This document shows, piece by piece, positions 1 to 6,922 of a stretch of DNA of 14,244 nt. Source of the stretch: CAZTXD01 sp964617995 (GTDB taxonomy: Bacteria; Actinomycetota; Acidimicrobiia; Spongiisociales; ZC4RG35); NCBI GenBank assembly GCA_964617995.1, contig CAZTXD010000096.1:1-14244 (forward strand), in the 5' to 3' direction. The notes under the pieces were generated by a model, which did not search any database, was not told the DNA's origin, and saw nothing but the letters and a program-made list of their open reading frames with translations. The translations under genes were made by a program, and so were the position numbers. How positions within the stretch are numbered: position 1 is the first letter of the stretch; each line of letters starts with the position of its first letter.

Positions 1-1
1 G

Positions 2-430
2 TTCTGTCCCACCCGTACTCTCACCCGCGGCGAGATGGCCGCCTTCCTCACCCGGGCCCTGAACTTGCCGGCCGGTCCCGACCGATTCGTGGACGACGCC
101 CTGTCGATCTTCGAGGACGATATCAACGCCCTGGCGGCGGCGGGCATCACCCGGGGCTGCAACCCGCCCCAGAACGACCGGTTCTGTCCCACCCGTACTC
201 TCACCCGCGGCGAGATGGCCGCCTTCCTCACCCGGGCCTACGGCTACGTCGCCACCGAGGAAGACGTATTCGTCGACGACGACGATTCGATCTTCGAGCG
301 GGAGATCGACGCCCTGGCCAGCGCCGACGTGACCCGGGGCTGCAACCCGCCCGACAACACGCGCTTCTGCCCCGAGGACCCCGTAACCCGCCAGCAGATG
401 GCGAGCTTCCTCACCCGCGCCGAGGGGCTG
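2..430 (+). repeat. SLH-like Cys-containing repeats at N-terminal side of the dehydrogenase
   Basis: One partial unit (2-67) and two full units (86-247, 269-430) of about 54 residues. Each reads F.D....F...I..LA followed by TRGCNPP, a DRFCP-like block, VTR.QMA and FL.RA. The general pattern fits S-layer homology domains, which anchor proteins to cell-wall polymers. The two conserved cysteines per unit are not part of the classical SLH consensus and could form a disulfide (inference). Bases 1-58 are identical to 181-238, a direct repeat with a 180-bp period that may continue left of the window. Confidence 0.85.
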
Positions 431-1528
431 GCAACCGAGCCCGTTCCTCCCCGACCCGACCTCGAGCTGTCACTGCTGAGCGACGACTTCCGTCTCCCGG
501 TTTATGCCATCGCCCCGCCCGGCGACGACCGCATCTTCATCGTCGAGAAGGGTGGGCTGATACGCCTCCTGGTCGACGGGTCGATCGCTTCCACACCCTT
601 CCTCGACCTGACCGATCGTGTCGTCAGCCGCGGGGAGATGGGCCTCCTCTCGATGGCGTTCCACCCCGACTTCCCGTCCGACGACAGGGTCTTCGTCTAC
701 TACTCCACCACCGGCATCGACGACTCCCACGAGTCACAGGTCTCGTCGTTCCGGCTCTCCTCCGATCCCGACCGGGCAGCCCCCGAGGAGACCGAGGTCA
801 TCACCATCCCCCAGCCGGCGACCAACCACAACGGAGGGCATCTCGTCTTCGACTCCAACGGCTACCTGGTGATCGCCCTCGGTGACGGAGGTGGAGCCAA
901 CGACACCCATCAGAACGCCCAGAACTCCAGCACGCTGCCGGGCTCCCTGCTGCGGCTCGACATCGACGGCGCCCAGCCCTACGCCATTCCCTCCGACAAC
1001 CCCTTCCTCGGAGGCCCGGGCCGCGACGAGATCTGGGCGGTGGGCCTGCGCAACCCGTGGCGGATCTGGTTCGACGACGGGCTGCTGTATGTCGCCGACG
1101 TCGGCCAGGGCGCCCGGGAGGAGATCACGGTGGTCGACGACGATCGGCCGCTCGTCAACTACGGATGGCCCCGCTTCGAGGGCTCCCTCTGCAACCCCGA
1201 CGACACCGATCCTTCCTGCTCGACGACGGGCATGGAGTTCCCCGACGTCGAGTACAGCCGCTCCGGCGGCGCCTGCGCCATAACCGGGGGTCTCGTCTAC
1301 CGAGGTTCCGCCCTCCACTGGCTGCGAGGTCACTACTTCTACGGCGACCTCTGCGCAGGCTTCATCCGCAGTTTCCGCACCGCCGACGGGAACAGGATCG
1401 ACGACCGCCAGGACTGGACATCGCGTCTCGGCTCCGTCGGGTCCTTGTGGTCCTTCGGCCACGACGGCGACGGGGAGCTGCTGGTCGTCTCCGGCGGCGG
1501 CTCCGTCTACCGCCTGGAAGGGAAGTGA
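2..1528 (+). CDS. SLH-like repeat protein with glucose/sorbosone dehydrogenase-type beta-propeller (5' partial)
   Basis: The frame is open from base 2, and the first residues (FCPTRTLTRGEM) are the second half of an SLH-like repeat, so the true start and any signal peptide lie left of the window. After the partial unit come two full SLH-like units (86-247 and 269-430). A domain of about 350 residues from roughly 463 to the stop then matches the glucose/sorbosone dehydrogenase (GSDH) beta-propeller family. Visible family motifs are NHNGGHLVF (position of the catalytic His in PQQ-dependent soluble glucose dehydrogenase), ALGDGGG, GLRNPWRIWF (the RNP motif) and YVADVGQG. Members oxidise aldose sugars with PQQ; substrate and cofactor cannot be read here. 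The protein is probably extracellular. Its stop overlaps the start of the next gene by GTGA, so the two are likely cotranslated. The family call is strong; the enzyme activity is only inferred. Confidence 0.9.
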   Translation, partial: FCPTRTLTRGEMAAFLTRALNLPAGPDRFVDDALSIFEDDINALAAAGITRGCNPPQNDRFCPTRTLTRGEMAAFLTRAYGYVATEEDVFVDDDDSIFEREIDALASADVTRGCNPPDNTRFCPEDPVTRQQMASFLTRAEGLATEPVPPRPDLELSLLSDDFRLPVYAIAPPGDDRIFIVEKGGLIRLLVDGSIASTPFLDLTDRVVSRGEMGLLSMAFHPDFPSDDRVFVYYSTTGIDDSHESQVSSFRLSSDPDRAAPEETEVITIPQPATNHNGGHLVFDSNGYLVIALGDGGGANDTHQNAQNSSTLPGSLLRLDIDGAQPYAIPSDNPFLGGPGRDEIWAVGLRNPWRIWFDDGLLYVADVGQGAREEITVVDDDRPLVNYGWPRFEGSLCNPDDTDPSCSTTGMEFPDVEYSRSGGACAITGGLVYRGSALHWLRGHYFYGDLCAGFIRSFRTADGNRIDDRQDWTSRLGSVGSLWSFGHDGDGELLVVSGGGSVYRLEGK

Positions 1529-3573
1529 GCCGGAGTCTCGTTCGGCTCCTGCTGGCGGCAGGCGTCCTGTTCATGGTCGGCCCGGCCACGGCCGCCGCCG
1601 ACTACGAGCTGACGGCCGAGTCGCCCGGTTGCGGCTATCCGCGCTTCTATCCGCCCATCGTCGGGAGCTCGGGGAATCTGATCGACTCGGACTACGTCCG
1701 GGGCCCGGCCGGTGCCCTGTTCGGCAGGACGCTGGGCGCGATCAAGGCCCGGCTGGTGTGGTGGGACGTGCCCATGTCCGACGGTGCCCGCTTCCGAGTA
1801 CATCGGCGGCTCCTGCCCGTGCTGGAGGACGTGGAGGCAAACCTGACCGAGGCCGCCGCCGGGGGGCGCCACTACGCCATCCGCGCTTCTGAGAGCTACG
1901 GCTTCTCGGCGCGGACGAGCATCGCCCACGATGCCGTCAGCTACCACGGTCTCGGCGCCGCGGTCGACATCAACCCCTCCACCAACCCCTACCGGGTCGA
2001 TGGTCGGCTCGTGACGGACATGCCGGCATGGTTCGTGGCGGCTTGGGAGGACGCCGGCATGTGCTGGGGCGGGAGCTGGCTCTTCGTCAAGGACCCCATG
2101 CACTTCTCGTGGATGGGTCCGGCCGCCAGCCCCAGCTACGCCGCCATCCCTCCGCCGATCGCTCCGCTCACGGCGGCCTCGTCCTTCACCACCACGATCG
2201 GCCGCCATGACGTCGTCTTCGGCCCCACCTCCAACCCCTCTTTCGTGACGGAAGCCAGCGGCGACGGCGCCCCCGACGTGGCTCATGTCCGGCCGTGGGG
2301 CGACCACGCCGTACTCGAGCTCGCCACGTCCAGAGCGGCGTTCGCCGACTGCTCGGTGTGGCGCTGGTGGCTCGACGACCCACCGAACGGCACTCCCCAC
2401 CTCGCCGATGTCGACGGGGTGGGGCGCCCCGACCTCGTCTACGTCGACGGCTCGGGTGCCGTGGTGGTGCTCCACCGCTACTCGGCCGCGGAGGGATACC
2501 GAAGGGCGACAACCATCGTCACCGGAGTGGAGACCTCACCCGGGCAGCGCCACGTGTTCGGAGACACCAACGGTGACGGAGCCGATGACCTGTGGGTGGT
2601 GGAGGAAACAGGGGACGGACTGGCGGTCTCGGTCTGGAGGGCCGCCGACGGGTTCGCCCAGGCGTCTGCCTCGGGTGTCATCGCGGGGGCTTCGGGGGAT
2701 CGCCTCGTGACGGCAGACCGCACCGTCGACGGACGCGACGAGCTGCTGGTCGTCGACGCCGGCGAGGGTTCCTCGGTCATCGAGGTCGTGAGCGCCGCAT
2801 CACCAGGCACGGTCATCGAGACGGTGACTGGTCCCGCCCTGTCGGCGTCCGACGAGATCGGGTTCGAGGACTACGACGGCGACGGCCGGCCCGACCTGGT
2901 GGTGCTGTCGGATACCGGCGGCCTGCAGGCGTACCGGGGAAACACGCCGTTGACGGGGGTGACGGCCTCGTCGTGGTTTCTCGCCCCCGACTTCGACTGC
3001 CCCGAAGGGACCGTGCCCTATCACCATGTCGGGACCTTCGCCGACGACGACGGGTCGGTGTTCGAGGCCGATATCGAGTGGCTGGCAGCCTCCGGGACGA
3101 CCCGCGGCTGCAACCCTCCCTTCCAGGACAGGTTCTGTCCCGACGACCACGTGACCCGCGGGCAGATGGCCGCCTTCCTCAACCGCTATCTCGAGCTGGC
3201 CCCGGCCGATAGCCCATTCGTCGACGCCGCCGGTTCGGTGTTCGAGGCCGACATAGGCGCCCTGGCGGCGGCGGGAGTGACGCGGGGATGCAACCCCCCG
3301 GCCAACGACCGTTTCTGCCCCGGCGGCCAGGTGACCCGGGGTCAGATGGCGGCCTTCCTGACTCGGGCGTTGAACCTGCCGGTGGCGGAGAGCCGATTCG
3401 TCGACGCCGCCGGTTCGGTGTTCGAGGCCGACATAGGCGCCCTGGCGGCGGCGGGAGTGACGCGGGGATGCAACCCCCCGGCCAACGACCGTTTCTGCCC
3501 CGGCGGCCAGGTGACCCGGGGTCAGATGGCGGCTTTCCTCCACCGTGGTGCCGGATTGCTTCCCGATTCGTGA
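1525..3573 (+). CDS. Secreted M15-family peptidase (D,D-carboxypeptidase-like) with FG-GAP-like and SLH-like repeats
   Basis: 682 residues. The frame is open far upstream, inside the previous gene, but GTG 1525 is the sensible start: it gives a signal peptide (SRSLVRLLLAAGVLFMVG then ATAAA, cleavage near residue 25), overlaps the previous stop as GTGA, and has GGAAG just upstream. Residues about 34-200 look like a Peptidase_M15_4 domain. SYHGLGAAVDIN supplies zinc ligands H141 and D148, WGGSW precedes the last motif, and DPMHF supplies D190 (probable general base) and H193 (third ligand). Such enzymes cut D-Ala-D-Ala or D,L cross-links in peptidoglycan. Residues about 235-490 contain FG-GAP/VCBS-like blade motifs such as DTNGDGADDL and DYDGDGRPDL, which usually bind calcium. 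Three SLH-like units finish the protein. It probably acts outside the cell on the wall. Exact substrate is unknown. Confidence 0.9.
   Translation: MSRSLVRLLLAAGVLFMVGPATAAADYELTAESPGCGYPRFYPPIVGSSGNLIDSDYVRGPAGALFGRTLGAIKARLVWWDVPMSDGARFRVHRRLLPVLEDVEANLTEAAAGGRHYAIRASESYGFSARTSIAHDAVSYHGLGAAVDINPSTNPYRVDGRLVTDMPAWFVAAWEDAGMCWGGSWLFVKDPMHFSWMGPAASPSYAAIPPPIAPLTAASSFTTTIGRHDVVFGPTSNPSFVTEASGDGAPDVAHVRPWGDHAVLELATSRAAFADCSVWRWWLDDPPNGTPHLADVDGVGRPDLVYVDGSGAVVVLHRYSAAEGYRRATTIVTGVETSPGQRHVFGDTNGDGADDLWVVEETGDGLAVSVWRAADGFAQASASGVIAGASGDRLVTADRTVDGRDELLVVDAGEGSSVIEVVSAASPGTVIETVTGPALSASDEIGFEDYDGDGRPDLVVLSDTGGLQAYRGNTPLTGVTASSWFLAPDFDCPEGTVPYHHVGTFADDDGSVFEADIEWLAASGTTRGCNPPFQDRFCPDDHVTRGQMAAFLNRYLELAPADSPFVDAAGSVFEADIGALAAAGVTRGCNPPANDRFCPGGQVTRGQMAAFLTRALNLPVAESRFVDAAGSVFEADIGALAAAGVTRGCNPPANDRFCPGGQVTRGQMAAFLHRGAGLLPDS
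3037..3558 (+). repeat. Three SLH-like repeats with exact 180-bp period (M15 peptidase C-terminus)
   Basis: Units start at 3037, 3217 and 3397 (residues 505, 565 and 625), exactly 180 bp apart, each with a 54-residue core and the TRGCNPP/DRFCP cysteine pair. Bases 3216-3353 and 3396-3533 are identical over 138 bp, including third codon positions. The first unit is clearly diverged from the other two. This points to a recent tandem duplication or gene conversion of the last two units. Confidence 0.9.
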
Positions 3574-3613
3574 CCGACCCGCGTAACCTGCCCGGGGGCG
3601 GCGAGGAGTTTGA

Positions 3614-5485
3614 ATGAGAAATAGATGGAGTTTCGCCGTCCTGGCCTTGCTGCTGGTCGTCCCCCTCGTGGCCGGGGCAGCCGAGGACGAATTCCTCGTC
3701 GACGGTGGGGGATGGGGCCACGGCGTGGGCATGTCCCAGTACGGTGCCTACGGGATGGCCCTCGACGGCAGCAACGTCGCAGAGATCATCTCGCACTTCT
3801 ACAGCGGTGCCCAGCTCAAGTCGGCCCAGAGCCTGGGCACGGTGCCCGGGTGGATCTTCGACGACGAGGCCCTGGCGGTGAACGTTGCCTCCCGGCGCAC
3901 CTCCCTCGACTTCCGGGTCATGTCGGGCGAGGTGGACGTGTGCCACCGCGGGGACGGCTCCAACAGCTGCGGCACTCCCGACGTGACCGTCGAAGCCGGC
4001 CAGATCCTGCGTGTGGCTGCCACCAGCACCTACGGGCGCTGCACCCGGGCGGTCGTGGTGTCGGGATCGGTGGTGGGCGGCACCCAGGTGGAGGGGAACT
4101 GCGACCTCGACATCACCTGGGACGACGACTTCGGGAACTCAGACCCCTCGACCATCGTGCGGGTGCTGGATCCCAGCGAGGACCCCGATCTCGAATACGC
4201 CCGGGGCCCCTTCGAGATCCGTACCAGCCAGATAGCCACTGCCTTCGACGTGACCGTGAGGCTCGGTCTCGAGGAGTACCTGTACGGCATCGGCGAGGTG
4301 CCGCTGTCGTGGCCGGACGAGACGCTGAAGGCGCAGGCCGTGACGGCGCGGTCGTTCGCAGTGAACACCGTTGCCACCTGGGGAGGAGCCGACGGGTCGG
4401 GACGACGCCCCGACTGCGGCTGTCACATCCGCCGCACCACCGCCGACCAGAACTACGACGCCTGGAATGTGGAGGGCTCATCGAACGGGCCCCGCTGGAA
4501 ATCGGTGGGCGTCGACGGCACGGCGGGCCTCGTCGTCACCCACTCCCAGGTGAACAGCGGGAATTCGGTGGTGACCACCTACTACTCGTCGTCCACCGGC
4601 GGCGTCACCGAGAACGTCGAGACGGTTTTCGGAGGAAGCCCCCAACCTCATCTCAAGTCGGTGGCCGATCCCGGAGGCGGGAACCCCAACATCAATCCGC
4701 TCGCCCGGTGGCAGCGATCCCTCCCCGAGTCGGTCCTCCGTACCGAGCTGTGCGACGAGGGTCACTGCTGGAACAAGGTGACCGGCGCGCAGATGGTGTC
4801 GGGACCGCCCGGTGCCAACATCAGATTCCTCGGTCTGGTCAACGGCGAGCTTCGCTCCGCCGAGGTGTCGGCCGTGTGGCTCTATCGCATCCTCAACGCC
4901 CGCGGCGAGCGTGTCTCGCCCTACGTCAGCGGTGTCCTCGCTCCCAGTCCCTTCGTCGACATCGGGACGTCCATCCACTTCGACAACATCCTCTTCATCG
5001 CCGAGCTCGGAATCACCCGGGGCTGCAACCCGCCGGCCAACGACCGCTTCTGCCCCCGCGACAGCGTGACGCGCCAGCAGATGGCCTCGTTCCTCGTGCG
5101 GGCCCTCGAGCTTCCCCGCTCGGAGGAGGACCACTTCGTCGACGACACCGGCTCCGTGCACGAGGACAACATCAACGCCCTCGCCGCCGCCGGCATCACC
5201 CGGGGCTGCAACCCGCCGGCCAACGACCGGTTCTGCCCGGACAGGGCGGTGACCCGCGGCGAGATGGCGGCCTTCCTGGTGAGGGCCTACGTTTACACCG
5301 ACCCGGGCGAAGGCGACCTGTTCATCGATGACGACGACTCGATCTTCGCGGGTGACATCGACCGGCTGGCCGTGGCGGGTGTGACCCGGGGCTGCAACCC
5401 CCCCGCCAACGATCGGTTCTGCCCCAACGACCCGGTCACCCGTGACCAGATGGCCTCCTTCCTGGCGAGAGCCATCCGCGGCTGA
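3614..5485 (+). CDS. SpoIID/LytB-domain secreted protein with C-terminal SLH-like repeats
   Basis: 623 residues. ATG 3614 is preceded by a good ribosome site, GAGGAG at 3603-3608 with 5-nt spacing. Residues 1-23 form a signal peptide (basic start, then a LALLLVVPLVAG core and an AGAA cleavage region). GGGWGHGVGMSQYGAYGMA at residues 31-49 is a hallmark of the SpoIID/LytB family. The main domain follows with EYLYGIGEVPLSWPDETLKA; E228 aligns with the catalytic glutamate of the SpoIID lytic transglycosylase. Later motifs are AQAVTARSFAV, TYYSSSTGG and VFGGSPQPHLKSVADP. Family members cleave glycan strands or activate amidases. In Bacillus SpoIID the GHGVGMSQ motif lies near the C-terminus; here it is N-terminal, an order also known in actinobacterial proteins. 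Residues 447-623 are three SLH-like units. Probably wall-bound. It lies 40 bp after the M15 gene, so cotranscription is likely. No sporulation context is visible, so a spore role should not be assumed. Confidence 0.92.
   Translation: MRNRWSFAVLALLLVVPLVAGAAEDEFLVDGGGWGHGVGMSQYGAYGMALDGSNVAEIISHFYSGAQLKSAQSLGTVPGWIFDDEALAVNVASRRTSLDFRVMSGEVDVCHRGDGSNSCGTPDVTVEAGQILRVAATSTYGRCTRAVVVSGSVVGGTQVEGNCDLDITWDDDFGNSDPSTIVRVLDPSEDPDLEYARGPFEIRTSQIATAFDVTVRLGLEEYLYGIGEVPLSWPDETLKAQAVTARSFAVNTVATWGGADGSGRRPDCGCHIRRTTADQNYDAWNVEGSSNGPRWKSVGVDGTAGLVVTHSQVNSGNSVVTTYYSSSTGGVTENVETVFGGSPQPHLKSVADPGGGNPNINPLARWQRSLPESVLRTELCDEGHCWNKVTGAQMVSGPPGANIRFLGLVNGELRSAEVSAVWLYRILNARGERVSPYVSGVLAPSPFVDIGTSIHFDNILFIAELGITRGCNPPANDRFCPRDSVTRQQMASFLVRALELPRSEEDHFVDDTGSVHEDNINALAAAGITRGCNPPANDRFCPDRAVTRGEMAAFLVRAYVYTDPGEGDLFIDDDDSIFAGDIDRLAVAGVTRGCNPPANDRFCPNDPVTRDQMASFLARAIRG
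4952..5482 (+). repeat. Three SLH-like repeats (SpoIID protein C-terminus)
   Basis: Units begin at 4952, 5135 and 5321 (residues 447, 508 and 570). All three carry TRGCNPPANDRFCP followed by VTR..MA.FL.RA. Spacing is 183 and 186 bp instead of the strict 180 bp of the peptidase gene. The repeats are more diverged from each other at DNA level than those in the peptidase gene. A stretch around 5191-5217 (CGGCATCACCCGGGGCTG and onward) closely matches the equivalent stretch in the first gene, so units have probably been exchanged between genes as well. Confidence 0.85.
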
Positions 5486-5501
5486 CCGTGCGCTCCCAAA
5501 C

Positions 5502-5555
5502 CCGTTTTCGCGCACCAAATGCGCGCGATAGCGCGCATTTGATGCGCGAAAACGG
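5502..5555. repeat. 54-bp intergenic palindrome, copy 1
   Basis: Left arm 5502-5526 and right arm 5531-5555 are complementary over 25 bp with one mismatch (C5515 against A5542), around the loop GATA (5527-5530). The arms begin CCGTTTTCGCGCA and end TGCGCGAAAACGG. It sits 16 bp after the SpoIID gene stop and about 35 bp before the candidate -10 of the dehydrogenase gene. As RNA it would form a very stable hairpin. No T-run follows it on either strand: the T-run is on the outer left and the A-run on the outer right, the reverse of an intrinsic terminator. It could be a U-less terminator hairpin, a dispersed REP-like element or a binding site. A nearly identical copy lies at the right end of the window. 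Confidence 0.9.
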
Positions 5556-5589
5556 ATGGGCGTTCCGACCTGGGGGGTCTGTCTGCAAG

Positions 5590-5595
5590 TAGAAT
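5590..5595 (+). promoter_or_regulatory. Candidate -10 box (TAGAAT) for nucleotide-sugar dehydrogenase
   Basis: TAGAAT matches five of six consensus -10 bases. It lies 31 bp before the GTG start, leaving room for a short leader with the ribosome site GAGAGG at 5614-5619 (7-nt spacing). No convincing -35 hexamer is visible at 16-18 bp upstream, so this rests on the -10 alone. Confidence 0.35.
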
Positions 5596-5626
5596 CCCCC
5601 GGACCCGTCTTCAGAGAGGCTTCCGG

Positions 5627-6922
5627 GTGCCATCACCAGTAGAACGCTTTGCATCGGAACCGTGGACCGCAGGCATCATCGGGCTTGGATATGTCGGCCT
5701 GCCCCTGGCGATGACCGCCTCGGCCCAGGGCCTGGGGGTCATCGGCTACGACATCTCATCGGCCCGGGTGGCGAATCTCATGGCGGGCCAGTCCCACGTG
5801 GGCGACGTCTCCGACGAGGAGCTCAAGGAGTCTCTGGCCGCCGGGGCCGTCTTCACAGACGACATGTCGGCGCTGCGGGAGGCCGACGCCATCTTCATCT
5901 GCGTCCCCTCTCCTCTCGGCCGCAACCGCCAGCCCGACCTCTCGTTCATCGAAGCCGCCGCCGAGACGGTGGCGACGGTGGCACGCCCCGGTCAGCTCAT
6001 CTGCCTGGAGTCGACCACGTATCCGGGAACCACCGAGGACTACATCGTCCCCGCCGTGGAACGGGCCGGTCTCGAACTCGACCGTGACGTCTACGTGGCG
6101 TTCTCTCCCGAACGGGTGTCGCCCGGAGACGTGATGAAGACCGCCGAGATACCCAAGGTCGTGGGCGGCGTGACGGAGCTCGCCGGTCGGGTGGCAGAGG
6201 CGGCCTACAGCCGGCTCGTCCCGTCGGTTCATCTGGTGTCGTCTGCCCGGTCGGCGGAGATGGCGAAGCTGCTCGAGAACACATACCGGGCGGTGAACAT
6301 CGGCCTCATCAACGAGATGGCTCAGCTCGCCCACGAACTGGACATCGACATCTGGGAGGTGGTGGACGCCGCCGCCACCAAGCCGTTCGGATTCCAGGCC
6401 TTCTTCCCCGGGCCGGGAGTGGGCGGCCACTGCATCCCCCTCGACCCTCAGTACCTGGCGTGGAGGGCCCGGGAGGCCAACTTCGCCACCCGCTTCATCG
6501 ACACGGCCGAGCAGGTCAACACCCGGATGCCGGCCTACACGGCCACCCGCGTGGGAGACGTGCTCAACGGTCAGGGGCGGCCCGTGTTCGGTACCCGGAT
6601 CCTCGCCATCGGCATCGCCTACAAGGCCGACGTGGCCGACGATCGGGAGTCGGCGTCGCTGGAAGTCATCAAGGAGCTGGTGCGCAGGGGCGCGGAGGTC
6701 TCGGTGCTGGATCCGGTGGTGGGCGACGACAGGATCCGCCAGCACGGCCTCGAGCCGGTCGCCGGTGACGAGGACCTCTCCCGGTTCCCGCTGGCGGTGG
6801 TGCTGACCGACCACAGCAGCGTCGACTACGCCTCGGTCGCCTCCCAGGTGGGTCATGTGTTCGACACCCGCGGGGCATATCGGCGACTCGGGATCGCAGC
6901 CGACAACGTCTTTCACCTGTGA
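5627..6922 (+). CDS. Nucleotide-sugar dehydrogenase (UDP-GlcNAc/UDP-glucose 6-dehydrogenase family)
   Basis: 431 residues, the usual family length. GTG 5627 is chosen because GAGAGG lies 7 nt upstream and the Rossmann fold starts soon after. The NAD-binding motif GLGYVG is at residues 19-24. ESTTYPGTTE (128-137) is typical of the WbpA/TviB-like UDP-N-acetylhexosamine branch more than of plain UDP-glucose dehydrogenases. GPGVGGHCIPLDP contains the catalytic cysteine C269. The C-terminal domain has GIAYKADVADDRESAS, the expected UDP-sugar-binding region. The reaction is a two-step NAD-dependent oxidation of C6 to a uronic acid, in the cytoplasm, supplying acidic sugar for a surface polysaccharide. 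UDP-GlcNAc or UDP-GalNAc is the favoured substrate guess; UDP-glucose or UDP-ManNAc remain possible. Its stop overlaps the next gene by GTGA. Confidence 0.93.
   Translation: MPSPVERFASEPWTAGIIGLGYVGLPLAMTASAQGLGVIGYDISSARVANLMAGQSHVGDVSDEELKESLAAGAVFTDDMSALREADAIFICVPSPLGRNRQPDLSFIEAAAETVATVARPGQLICLESTTYPGTTEDYIVPAVERAGLELDRDVYVAFSPERVSPGDVMKTAEIPKVVGGVTELAGRVAEAAYSRLVPSVHLVSSARSAEMAKLLENTYRAVNIGLINEMAQLAHELDIDIWEVVDAAATKPFGFQAFFPGPGVGGHCIPLDPQYLAWRAREANFATRFIDTAEQVNTRMPAYTATRVGDVLNGQGRPVFGTRILAIGIAYKADVADDRESASLEVIKELVRRGAEVSVLDPVVGDDRIRQHGLEPVAGDEDLSRFPLAVVLTDHSSVDYASVASQVGHVFDTRGAYRRLGIAADNVFHL

Noticed and set aside
1057..1524. Upstream extension of the M15 peptidase frame to an ATG at 1057
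   Set aside because: This part lies wholly inside the dehydrogenase domain of the first gene and is arginine/proline-rich without domain features. GTG 1525 gives a proper signal peptide and the GTGA overlap.
3574..3613. Possible terminator between the M15 and SpoIID genes
   Set aside because: Only a short GCCC/GGGC match is visible in 40 bp and no T-run; it mainly holds the ribosome site of the next gene.
3625..5331. A 568-residue open frame shifted against the SpoIID gene
   Set aside because: Its product is an arginine-rich shadow typical of high-GC DNA; the other frame has signal peptide, family motifs and a ribosome site.
4478..5518. A long minus-strand frame opposite the SpoIID repeats
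   Set aside because: Repetitive and without recognisable domain; it mirrors the SLH-like repeats on the plus strand.
5502..5555. Classical rho-independent terminator
   Set aside because: The stem is strong, but no T-run follows on either strand; the T and A runs are on the opposite sides. A U-less terminator cannot be excluded, so it was recorded as a palindromic repeat.
5488..5592. A 34-codon frame running through palindrome copy 1
   Set aside because: It has no ribosome site, runs through the hairpin and resembles nothing; probably chance.
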